In this document: positions 11,016-18,582 of the stretch, piece by piece
Layout of the letters: the number at the start of each line of letters is the position of its first letter
Numbering within the stretch: position 1 is the first letter of the stretch
Source of the DNA: CALAGB01 sp963713965
GTDB lineage: Bacteria > Chloroflexota > Chloroflexia > Thermomicrobiales > Thermomicrobiaceae
Length of the DNA: 64,000 nt
Assembly (NCBI GenBank): GCA_963713965.1
Contig: OY970217.1
Coordinates: forward strand, 3,224,001 to 3,288,000
Direction of reading: 5' to 3'
Translations under genes and position numbers: made by a program
Notes under the pieces: model-generated
What the model saw: the letters and a program-made list of their open reading frames with translations, nothing else
Told to the model about the DNA's origin: nothing
Databases searched by the model: none

Positions 11016-12332
11016 ATGCACATTGGTGGTAGCGGTTCGAGTAGCGGGATGCGCGGCGTGAGCCGCATACGTGGAGTGGCGGCGCAGACCTTCGAATCGC
11101 TTCAGATTCGCGACTTCCGCGTCCTGTGGTTTGGTTTTCTCGGCTCCTGGATGGCAATGCAGATGCAGCAGGTTGCGCGCGGCTATCTGGCCTACAAGCT
11201 GACCGGCAACGCGCTTTCGTTGGGCCTGGTGACGTTGGCCATGGGTCTGCCGCGCATCTTCTTATCTCCCGTCGGAGGAGTGATCGCCGATCGCTTCCCC
11301 AAGCGAACCGTCCTCCTCTGGACGCAGGCTGTGCTCGGTATCACGGCGCTCTTTGCCGCCATCCTCGTATCTACCCATATGATCACGTTGACGTGGCTGT
11401 TTGCCATCGGCTTCGTCCAGGGAACGGCGTTCGCGCTCAATATGCCTGCTCGTCAGGCATATATCCCGCAGATCGTCGGCAAGGGGAATCAGTTGGCGAA
11501 TGCAATCGCGCTCAATACGGCCGGCATGAACCTGACGCGCGTGGTCGGTCCGGCAATCGCAGGTGTCATGATCGCCATACCGTTTATCGGCGTCTCCGGC
11601 GTCTACTTTGTCTTCGCCGCCTGCTATATCTGGGTATGGTGGTCCATCTTCCGAGTCGAGAATCCGGGTATCGTTGTTGGGGCACGACGGAACGTTCGGT
11701 CGAGCCTGGTTGATGGGTTCGCATACATCCGTCGACAACGTTTGCTGCTGGTGCTGATGAGCCTCGGGTTTGTGCCGCTGGCTATTGGAATGCCCTACAC
11801 CAGTCTGATGCCGGTCGTCGCGCTCGGTTCACTCGACGTTGGCTCAACCGGACTCGGCTTGCTCTTGACCGTGGCTGGGGTCGGAGCCCTGACAGGAACG
11901 CTCCTGATCGCCTACCTCTCGAACTTCGAGCGCAAGGGGATGCTGCAGCTAATGCTGGGTATGCTCTTCGGAGCGGCGTTGTTCGGGTTTGCATTTTCCG
12001 TCTACGAGCAACAGTTGCTGCTGGCGCTGCCGTTCCTGTTCGTGACGGGCATGGCGGGCGATTCCTACATGGCGCTCAACAGCACATTGATCATGATGAA
12101 CACCGACGAGGCGGTCTATGGGCGCGTCATGGGTGTCTATATGGTCTCGCAGTCGATTCGGCCGATCACTGTTCTGCCCATCAGCGCCATAGCAGACGCA
12201 ATCGGTACGCCACTCACGTTGATGTTCTCGGGACTGACCTGTTTCTCGTTCGTCGGATCCCTCTCGGTGCTGCTGCCCAGCTACCGGCACATCGGTGAGA
12301 AACCGCGAGAGGCGATCGCCGCAGCCGACTGA
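11016..12332 (+). CDS. MFS transporter (efflux type)
   Basis: The protein has 438 residues with 12 predicted membrane helices. The cytoplasmic loop GVIADRFPKRTVLL after helix 2 is the MFS signature. The DFRVLWFGFLGSWMAMQMQQVARGYL opening is typical of the enterobactin-exporter/DHA3-like MFS group found in Chloroflexota and Actinobacteria. It is probably a proton-coupled exporter of drugs or a siderophore-like compound. The gene is 83 bases behind marR, and co-regulation is likely. The substrate cannot be deduced. Confidence 0.88.
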   Translation: MHIGGSGSSSGMRGVSRIRGVAAQTFESLQIRDFRVLWFGFLGSWMAMQMQQVARGYLAYKLTGNALSLGLVTLAMGLPRIFLSPVGGVIADRFPKRTVLLWTQAVLGITALFAAILVSTHMITLTWLFAIGFVQGTAFALNMPARQAYIPQIVGKGNQLANAIALNTAGMNLTRVVGPAIAGVMIAIPFIGVSGVYFVFAACYIWVWWSIFRVENPGIVVGARRNVRSSLVDGFAYIRRQRLLLVLMSLGFVPLAIGMPYTSLMPVVALGSLDVGSTGLGLLLTVAGVGALTGTLLIAYLSNFERKGMLQLMLGMLFGAALFGFAFSVYEQQLLLALPFLFVTGMAGDSYMALNSTLIMMNTDEAVYGRVMGVYMVSQSIRPITVLPISAIADAIGTPLTLMFSGLTCFSFVGSLSVLLPSYRHIGEKPREAIAAAD

Positions 12333-12349
12333 CGCTACGCGCCGTTACT

Positions 12350-13309
12350 TTATGGCACGAGGAGCCGCTCGATCTGTTCGAGATCGACCTGGCTCCTTCG
12401 CTGTATGCGACGCCGTTTCGCCAACATGCGCGGCAGCATTGGCACGGCCGCGAACGTGCCACGCAGGCGTGCACGAGCGGCCGGTTCGCGCAGATGCGGA
12501 ATGATCCCGAACACCGTTCGTAGCTGGTCTACGACGATACGTGACGCGTTTCTCCGCAGCAGTGGGAACGGTATGTCTTTGACGATCACCGCGATCGTGT
12601 TGCGAGCCACGCAATACGACGCGAGCGGTCCGCCGCCGGTTGCCGAAAGCTGGTGATAGACGACCGCCTCCGGTGCATACACTATCGAATAGCCCAGAAG
12701 CCTCAGCCGCCAGCTGAGATCGACGTCCTCGCAGTACATGAAGAAATCACGATCGAGCACATCTCCATCCATTTCGGAGACTCGATCCAACGCTGCTCGC
12801 CGATAGAGCGCGGCTCCAGCGCAGGCGCCAAAGACCTCCTCCTCGTGCTCGAACTGCCCGGTGTCAGGCTGCCAGACTCCTCGGTTTCCGGGTCGGCCGT
12901 TGCGTCCATACGTGTCGCCGGCCGAGTGTATGTGCGACTTTCGGTCGAGCAGTTTCAGTTTGCTGGTTGTGGCTCCGGCCTCTGGGTGGCGATCGATGGC
13001 CGCGACCAATGCGCCCAGCCAACGGGGCTCCGTCTCAGTGTCGTTGTTGAGCAACGCTACGAGTTCGGCGTCAGAAATCTGCAATGCCAGATCGATGGCA
13101 GTCGCCAGGCCGACATTGCGCTGAAGGGCAAGCACGCGCACGTCAGGGCGTTGGTCGCGGAGCCGCTCGGCGGTCCCGTCCGTTGAGGCATCATCGACGA
13201 CGATGATTCGGAAGTCATTGAAAAGCTGCGTATCGAGTCCCGCCAGGCAACGTTCTAGATGCGCCCAACCGTTGTAAGTGGGGATGATAATGTCGACTCT
13301 GTGGCTCAT
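12350..13309 (-). CDS. glycosyltransferase family 2
   Basis: The protein has 319 residues with a GT-A fold. The N-terminal nucleotide-binding region is VDIIIPTYNGWAHLERCLAG and DDASTDGTAERL, the metal-binding DxD equivalent is LLNNDTE, and the acceptor-side ED motif is MYCEDVDLSWRLRLLGY. It resembles the rhamnosyltransferase-type GT2 group. The ATG at 13309 overlaps the rfbD stop codon (ATGA), so the two genes are translationally coupled. A dTDP-rhamnose donor is therefore a reasonable guess. A basic C-terminal tail lacks long hydrophobic stretches, so it is probably cytoplasmic or peripheral. Confidence 0.9.
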   Translation of the reverse strand: MSHRVDIIIPTYNGWAHLERCLAGLDTQLFNDFRIIVVDDASTDGTAERLRDQRPDVRVLALQRNVGLATAIDLALQISDAELVALLNNDTETEPRWLGALVAAIDRHPEAGATTSKLKLLDRKSHIHSAGDTYGRNGRPGNRGVWQPDTGQFEHEEEVFGACAGAALYRRAALDRVSEMDGDVLDRDFFMYCEDVDLSWRLRLLGYSIVYAPEAVVYHQLSATGGGPLASYCVARNTIAVIVKDIPFPLLRRNASRIVVDQLRTVFGIIPHLREPAARARLRGTFAAVPMLPRMLAKRRRIQRRSQVDLEQIERLLVP

Positions 13310-14154
13310 CCGTCGGCGAGCACAGTACCGCGATTGCCGAGGCACCGTGCCAGTCCATCACGCCAATCGGGTAAGGTGATGCCCAACGCGCTGGCTGCGT
13401 GATTGGCAAGAACACCGTTTCTTGGCGGGGCAGCGGCGCGCGGGTATTCGGAGGCGGGAATGGACTCGACGACTACCTGCTTGCCGGTGAGCCTGAAGGT
13501 CTCGACGGCCCACTCGTACCAGCTGGCGACATCCGAGTTGGTTAGGTGATACGTGCCGAATGCGGGGAGCTCAACCAGCTTCCAAATGGCGACGGCCAAG
13601 TCCTCGGCGTAGGTTGGGTTGCCGAATTGGTCGCCAACGACCCGCAGTGACGAGCGATCTTCCGAAAGACGCAGCATGGTATTGACGAAATTTCGTCCCG
13701 ATTCGTCGTACACCATTGCCGTCCGCACGATGTAGTGACGTGGACAAACGGCCCGCACGGCAATCTCGCCAGCCAGCTTGGACGCGCCATAGACGCTGAT
13801 CGGTCGCGGCTCGGCAAACTCATCGTAGGGATCATCCTGCGCACCGTCGAAGACGAAGTTGGTCGACATGTAGACGAGCCGGCTGGTGAAGTTACTCGCG
13901 ACCGCCGCCACGTTCTGTGTTCCCAACGCGTTGGCACGAAACGCCGCGTTCGGATCGCGCTCGCAGCCGTCGACGTTCGTCATGGCTCCAGCGTGGATGA
14001 TTAGATTGGGCCGGGTCTCTTCGGCTGCTCGTTGGACGGCTTCGAAATCGGCCACGTCGAGCTCGGCGTGCGTGAACGTGACGCACTCGTCCTGCGCCGT
14101 GCGTGCCAGAGCCCTTCCGAGCTGCCCGTTTCCACCGGTGATCATCACTCGCAT
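13306..14154 (-). CDS. rfbD: dTDP-4-dehydrorhamnose reductase
   Basis: The protein has 282 residues and is an extended short-chain dehydrogenase catalysing the last step of dTDP-L-rhamnose synthesis. NAD(P) binding is through GGNGQLGRAL at the N-terminus, the catalytic region is YMSTNFVFDG, and the YxxxK pair is YGASKLAGE. The ATG at 14154 is preceded by AGGAGG. It is coupled to the downstream glycosyltransferase by an ATGA overlap. The other rhamnose genes (rfbA, B, C) are not in the window. Confidence 0.9.
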   Translation of the reverse strand: MRVMITGGNGQLGRALARTAQDECVTFTHAELDVADFEAVQRAAEETRPNLIIHAGAMTNVDGCERDPNAAFRANALGTQNVAAVASNFTSRLVYMSTNFVFDGAQDDPYDEFAEPRPISVYGASKLAGEIAVRAVCPRHYIVRTAMVYDESGRNFVNTMLRLSEDRSSLRVVGDQFGNPTYAEDLAVAIWKLVELPAFGTYHLTNSDVASWYEWAVETFRLTGKQVVVESIPASEYPRAAAPPRNGVLANHAASALGITLPDWRDGLARCLGNRGTVLADG

Positions 14155-14247
14155 GTCGGTGCCTCCTGTCGGGAGTGTACAACGGGCACGCTGGACACGA
14201 AAATCTTGCGAGATAGGGATTCGATATTAGACACGGGACGGTGAAGT

Positions 14248-15162
14248 TTGCTGGAGATCGAGCAGATCTGGGCGCGTCCGGTCGCGGTCATCGGCGCCGG
14301 CACAATGGGATGGAAGATTGCGCTTCAGCTCGGCGCTCATGGGGCGGTGGTGCAGTTGCATGACCGGGACAGCGAAGCTCTCTCGCGTGCTTTGGACGAG
14401 ATCGCGAAAGTCGGCCGAGAGTTGGCTCGCACCGGCGAGCTTCCGGAGCGTGCCGCTGACTTGGGAGATCGCGTTCGCGCTTCAAATTCGCTTAGTGAGG
14501 CGATCGACGGGTGTTGGTACGTGATCGAGGCGATTCCTGAGCGCATGGATCTCAAGCAGCAGGTCTTCGGCGAACTGTCGGCCGTCTGCGCGTCTGACAC
14601 GATCCTGGCGACCAACAGTTCCTCGTTCATGAGCCGTCATCTGGTCACGGCGATAATCAACCCTTCTCGGCTAATAAACAGCCATTTCTACAACTTTCCC
14701 TGGCGACGCTCGGGGGTCGAGCTCATGACTTGCGGTGAGACAGATCCGGCGCTTCTGGAGCTTGTCGCTGACTTCCTGCGACGCTGCGGTTTGGTTCCCG
14801 TCATCGCGAAAGCCGAGAGCACGGGCTTCGTCTTCAATCGTGTCTGGCACGCGGTCAAACGGGAGAGTCTGAAGGTCGTAGCGGAGGGCGTCGCCACACC
14901 CGAGGAGGTCGACCGGCTCTGGTGCCTCTCGATGGAAACGCGGCTTGGTCCGTTTGCCATGATGGATCGGGTCGGATTGGACGTCGTGCTCGACATTGAG
15001 CGCCATTACGCTGAGATGAGCGGCGATCCACAGGACGATCCGCCGGAATTTCTTGTCGAGATGGTGGAGCGGGGTGAACTAGGTCGTAAGAGTGAGCACG
15101 GGTTCTACACCTATCCAAATCCGGCGTGGGAGCGCGCTGGCTGGCCTCGTGATGACGACTGA
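14248..15162 (+). CDS. 3-hydroxyacyl-CoA dehydrogenase
   Basis: The protein has 304 residues. The Rossmann motif VAVIGAGTMGWKIA is followed by the acyl-CoA dehydrogenase features VIEAIPE, ATNSSS and NSHFYNFP, whose His is the catalytic base in this family. The C-terminal helical domain contains the FVFNRVWHAVKRE and DRLW regions. It oxidises L-3-hydroxyacyl-CoA with NAD+. The start is TTG 14248. NSHFYNFP departs from the usual GLHFFNP, so the substrate may not be a plain beta-oxidation intermediate. It stands alone here; other acyl-CoA genes are at 48.5-54 kb. Confidence 0.85.
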   Translation: MLEIEQIWARPVAVIGAGTMGWKIALQLGAHGAVVQLHDRDSEALSRALDEIAKVGRELARTGELPERAADLGDRVRASNSLSEAIDGCWYVIEAIPERMDLKQQVFGELSAVCASDTILATNSSSFMSRHLVTAIINPSRLINSHFYNFPWRRSGVELMTCGETDPALLELVADFLRRCGLVPVIAKAESTGFVFNRVWHAVKRESLKVVAEGVATPEEVDRLWCLSMETRLGPFAMMDRVGLDVVLDIERHYAEMSGDPQDDPPEFLVEMVERGELGRKSEHGFYTYPNPAWERAGWPRDDD

Positions 15163-15177
15163 CGGGAACAAGTGAGG

Positions 15178-16839
15178 TCAGTATTCAGGCGATGGAGCGT
15201 TGATTGGGAGTCTAACTGTGACGGTCGTTCCGTCGTTGAGGCGACTGTCGATTTCCATGCTCCCTCCGTGGTGCCTCACGATCTCGCGCGCTCGGTAGAG
15301 TCCCAGCCCCGAGCCCGTTGTCAGGCCCGCAGCCACCCGACCACGCTCGAATGGCTCAAAAATGCGCTCAAGGTCTTGCTCGTCTATCCCAATCCCAACG
15401 TCTGAGACGGAGAGGACCGCCTCATCACCTTCGGTTTGGACCGCGACATGCACCTCCCGGTCTGACGAATAGCGCAGAGCGTTTGACAACAGGATCTCAA
15501 TCAGCTGGTCGATGCGTGCGACGTCCCACGTTCCCGCAAGATCTTCTGATGCGTCAACGATGACCCGTGGAAACTGCCGAGATTCGAAGGCGCTCATGCG
15601 ATCGCTCACGTCTCGTGCGATCGCGCACAGATTCGCTTCTTCTAGTCGTAAATTGACCTTGTTCTGATTGATCCGTGCCGCATCCAGAAGGTCCTCCGTC
15701 AACATGATGAATCGATCCACTTGTGTACCCAGTCCGTCGACGGCGCGCCGTGATCGGTTCAGGTCGGGCGACTCTCGGTCCAGGAAACGGCCCAACAGCT
15801 GCGCGTACCCGCGGATGCTTGTGAGCGGCGTTTTGAGCTCGTGGGCCATCGTCGACAGAAAGCGGTCACGACTGCGCGCCAGCTCGGCGACTTCCTGGCG
15901 AAGCAGATGAAGCTCGATACGGTTTGCCGCCGATCGAGCGACCACCAGTGATTGCTGCTTGATTTGGGGCGTCATCGGAGGCATGTTCGGCGCGGATCCA
16001 AAGACGATCGCGCCTACCTGACCAATGGAGTTCCTGATCGGGACTGACACGATCGACGAGTGCGGGATCCGAAGCCCCAGGTCATTTAAGTCGATGCTGA
16101 ATTCTCGATTGCCAGATTTCGTCGTAACTTGGATGGTTGGGTGACGAATCGTGACATTTGTCGTTTGGGATTGCCACTCATTTGTGATGGTGTCCAGCGC
16201 TGAGACGATGTCCGGATGCTCAGCGCGACTTCGTCTCTTTGACAACGGAGGGTGCGCTCTTCCCCGATCACACAGCACGAGCGCGAAGTCGGATCCGAGA
16301 TCGAGAAGCATCTCGACAAGACGACGAGTGCACTGGTTGAGATCCATCTCCGATTCATCGACGACGTCACCCAGTCGCCGCACAACCTCGTGGCCCTCGC
16401 GTCGGATCTCTTCGGAGGTCGCCCGCGGACGCGCGGTGACGATGAGAGCCACTACCTGACCGTCTTCTGTCTGAATGGCACGAGCGCTGAGTTCCATGTG
16501 CAGGACTCGGCGTGAGCGGGATCGCCAGGTGACGACGATCGACGGACGAGGAGCGGTAGAGTTCGAAAGAAACCTGGCGAGCCGCTTCCGATCCGCATCG
16601 ATCGTCAACCGGTGGAGCAACAAGCGATCCGCTCGGAAATCGCTCGGCGCATAACCGAGCGCGCTCGCAAGCGCGCCGCTGATTTGTTCGACGCCTACAG
16701 GTGGGATTGTTTGATATCGGAAGAACATGATTTCCATATCGTCTTCCGCTTGTCCTCGAACAATAGAGTCCGGCCTGGTGAGATCCTGTTTGCCCTGTCC
16801 GTGGGTGCCACCCTCATGCGGATTTGGGGCCATCCACAT
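15178..16839 (-). CDS. sensor histidine kinase with PAS- and GAF-like input domains
   Basis: The protein has 553 residues from this start. A PAS-like segment (RYQTIPPVGVEQISGALASALGY) is followed by a GAF-like region. The dimerisation domain carries the phospho-acceptor His in FLSTMAHELKTPLTSIRGYAQLL. The ATPase domain has NALRY (N box), DVGIGID (G1) and GSGLGLYRAREIV (G2). No membrane helices are apparent, so it probably senses a cytoplasmic signal. No response regulator is adjacent. The start is uncertain: I used ATG 16839, but ATG 16737, just before the PAS domain, is an equal candidate and an in-frame TTG lies at 16908. Confidence 0.88.
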   Translation of the reverse strand: MWMAPNPHEGGTHGQGKQDLTRPDSIVRGQAEDDMEIMFFRYQTIPPVGVEQISGALASALGYAPSDFRADRLLLHRLTIDADRKRLARFLSNSTAPRPSIVVTWRSRSRRVLHMELSARAIQTEDGQVVALIVTARPRATSEEIRREGHEVVRRLGDVVDESEMDLNQCTRRLVEMLLDLGSDFALVLCDRGRAHPPLSKRRSRAEHPDIVSALDTITNEWQSQTTNVTIRHPTIQVTTKSGNREFSIDLNDLGLRIPHSSIVSVPIRNSIGQVGAIVFGSAPNMPPMTPQIKQQSLVVARSAANRIELHLLRQEVAELARSRDRFLSTMAHELKTPLTSIRGYAQLLGRFLDRESPDLNRSRRAVDGLGTQVDRFIMLTEDLLDAARINQNKVNLRLEEANLCAIARDVSDRMSAFESRQFPRVIVDASEDLAGTWDVARIDQLIEILLSNALRYSSDREVHVAVQTEGDEAVLSVSDVGIGIDEQDLERIFEPFERGRVAAGLTTGSGLGLYRAREIVRHHGGSMEIDSRLNDGTTVTVRLPINAPSPEY

Positions 16840-17149
16840 TGATGACCCGAACCAAAAGTGGCAGGCGAGCAAGGTCCTCGGAAACCTGTCGGTAAAGCCG
16901 TTGTACACAGGTCCTTTCCTCGTGACGACCGTTCAATAAGTGGAGCTCCGTCTGTTCAGCTCACGATGCACCCACTACATATAGTGCTAATGCCGCTTCG
17001 TACGCGGCATCGACACGCTAGACGCAGGTTGCCTGCCAACCTCCGCGCAGCTTCATTTATCGGTTTGAGTCGGCATTCTGGAAAGGACTCCGAGGAAAGT
17101 AGTCGCTTCGGCGATAGGGACAGGATCACCGAGCGTCCGGCGTCTTCGA
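16840..17149. other. non-coding stretch between the kinase and the Spx-like gene
   Basis: No convincing coding frame on either strand. It contains one perfect 7-bp hairpin, ATGCCGC / GCGGCAT (16990-17010), without a T-run. The kinase promoter should lie near its left end, but I see no strong match. Confidence 0.5.
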
Positions 17150-17178
17150 TTGTACGTACACACGACGAGCATTATACT
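17150..17178 (+). promoter_or_regulatory. promoter of the Spx/ArsC-like gene
   Basis: TTGTAC (17150-17155), 17-base spacer, TATACT (17173-17178). The predicted leader is about 115 bases. Its presence argues that the downstream interrupted frame is expressed. Confidence 0.7.
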
Positions 17179-17298
17179 GCGGTCGGACTCAAACTGTGAT
17201 TCGGGTTCTCACGCGGAGGCTCGGCCCGCCATGCGATGATTGCAACCGGGATTTGGAGTCGCATGTGCTTCGTCGACGAGTGATGGAAGGCGACTGAC

Positions 17299-17649
17299 GT
17301 GGAAATCTACGTACATCCAACCTGAACTTCTTGCAAGAAGGCTGAGGAGTTCCTCAGAGCGCACGACGTCGAATTTCAGCGTCGAGACTATTTCAAGGAC
17401 CGGTTCACTCGTGATGAGCTAAAGGACGTTCTTGATCGAGCGGGAGTGAAACCGAGTGACGTCCTCTCAACACGCAGTCGTGCCTACAAGGAGCTTGGTC
17501 TGGCCCAGCGGACGTTCGGTGAGGATGAGTTGCTCGATCTGATGGTTCAGGAGCCGACGTTGTTGCGGCGTCCACTTGTTATTGCGCCCACCGGAACCGC
17601 GGTGGGATTCAATCAAAAACGGTTGCAGGAACTGACGAGCGCCGAATGA
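17299..17649 (+). CDS. Spx/ArsC-family redox protein with in-frame TGA at the CxxC site; predicted selenoprotein
   Basis: The frame of 117 codons starts at GTG 17299, 8 bases after GGAAGG, and has an in-frame stop just upstream, so the start is well bounded. It reads VEIYVHPT, then TGA (17323-17325), then TSCKKAEEFLRAHDVEF, RRDYFKD, STRSRAYKELGL and LLRRPLVI. This aligns with Spx/ArsC-like thioredoxin-fold proteins, whose redox motif is PSCTSCRKA in Bacillus Spx. The TGA sits precisely at the first Cys, giving UxxC if read as selenocysteine. The frame stays open and conserved for 107 codons after the TGA. A SECIS-like hairpin follows. The alternatives are a TGC-to-TGA nonsense mutation or sequencing error. 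Whether it acts as a regulator (Spx-like) or a reductase (ArsC-like) is not decidable here. Confidence 0.75.
17327..17360 (+). promoter_or_regulatory. bacterial SECIS-like stem-loop downstream of the in-frame TGA
   Basis: A perfect 6-bp stem CTGAGG (17342-17347) / CCTCAG (17352-17357) closes the loop AGTT (17348-17351). There are 22 bases between the TGA and the loop, and G is the second loop base. Known bacterial SECIS elements have a stem, a G in the first two loop positions, and 16-37 bases spacing, so this fits. Immediately before it lies a second small hairpin, CTTCT TGCA AGAAG (17327-17340). Confidence 0.65.
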
Positions 17650-17680
17650 ACACGTCGTCGGCGAACGAAGGAGGATGACG

Positions 17681-18529
17681 ATGCGCTTCGGTGCACACAT
17701 GTCGATCGCGGGCGGATTTGATAAGTCCGTGGATCGAGCCGAGCAGGCCGGATGTGACGCGCTGCAAATCTTCACCAAGAACAACAACCAATGGCGCGCC
17801 AAGCCGATCGAGGATGTCCAGGTCGAGAAGTTTGCTTCTCGCCTGTCTGAGACGGAGATAGGACCCGTGGTCGCCCATGATTCCTATTTGATCAATATGG
17901 CGTCGCCGGACGACGAGCTTTGGAATAAATCGATCGATGCTTTTCGCATTGAGTTGGAGCGTTGTGAGCAGCTCAGTGTCCCGTTCCTCGTGACGCATCC
18001 CGGATCATTCGTCAAGTCGACTGAGGAGGAGGGGATCCAACGCATCGCGGACGCTCTGAACCGCGTTCATGAAGAGCTTGCTGGCTTCAAGGTATTGACG
18101 CTATTAGAGACGACGGCTGGTCAAGGCTCTTCGATCGGCCACCGCTTCGAGCAGCTCGCCGCCATCATCGAGAAGGTATCGGCGCCGGAACGCGTCGGAT
18201 TTTGCCTCGATACTTGCCACATCTTCGCCGCCGGGTATGAGATTCGCACTGATGAGGGCTACGCCGAAACCATGGAATCGTTCGATTCGATCCTTGGTCT
18301 GGACAACCTCAAGGCATTCCACTTCAATGACTCCAAGCGCGAACTTGGATCGCACGTGGACCGGCACGACCACATTGGCGCCGGGCATATCGGCCTCGAG
18401 GGGTTTCGTCACTTCGTCAACGATCCGCGGTTCGATGACCGGGCCGCGCTCCTGGAGACTCCCAAGAGCGACGATCTGCATGAAGATGTCGAGAACTTGG
18501 CTCGGCTGCGCGACCTGATCGCCAAGTAA
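17681..18529 (+). CDS. nfo: endonuclease IV (AP endonuclease)
   Basis: The protein has 282 residues and is a TIM-barrel zinc enzyme that cleaves DNA 5' of abasic sites in base-excision repair. It opens with GAHMSIAGGF and carries metal-ligand segments VVAHDSYLIN, TLLETTAGQG, GFCLDTCHIFAAGY, FHFNDSKRELGSHVDRHDHIG and ALLETP, all intact. I chose ATG 17681 over ATG 17675 because AAGGAGG ends directly at the latter. It is 31 bases after the Spx-like gene and probably co-transcribed with it, which puts a redox/stress factor and DNA repair in one unit. Confidence 0.94.
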   Translation: MRFGAHMSIAGGFDKSVDRAEQAGCDALQIFTKNNNQWRAKPIEDVQVEKFASRLSETEIGPVVAHDSYLINMASPDDELWNKSIDAFRIELERCEQLSVPFLVTHPGSFVKSTEEEGIQRIADALNRVHEELAGFKVLTLLETTAGQGSSIGHRFEQLAAIIEKVSAPERVGFCLDTCHIFAAGYEIRTDEGYAETMESFDSILGLDNLKAFHFNDSKRELGSHVDRHDHIGAGHIGLEGFRHFVNDPRFDDRAALLETPKSDDLHEDVENLARLRDLIAK

Positions 18530-18532
18530 CAA

Positions 18533-18568
18533 GCAAGGGGCGGCCAAAGCACCGGCGCCCCTTGCTCT
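18533..18568 (+). terminator. terminator after nfo, probably bidirectional
   Basis: Perfect 10-bp stem GCAAGGGGCG (18533-18542) / CGCCCCTTGC (18556-18565), followed by TCTTCC. It lies between the convergent nfo and the aldehyde dehydrogenase gene. Confidence 0.75.
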
Positions 18569-18582
18569 TCCGCCGATTCAGA

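Noticed and set aside
17085..17105. RNase P RNA-like GAGGAAAG segment
   Set aside because: Only this short string matches; the surrounding conserved RNase P regions are absent.
16858..17199. 113-codon plus-strand frame
   Set aside because: Overlaps the start of the histidine kinase and the Spx promoter; composition is atypical and no motif is seen.
17446..17649. Independent 67-residue gene
   Set aside because: It is the C-terminal part of the Spx/ArsC-like frame; its apparent start is internal and lacks a ribosome site.
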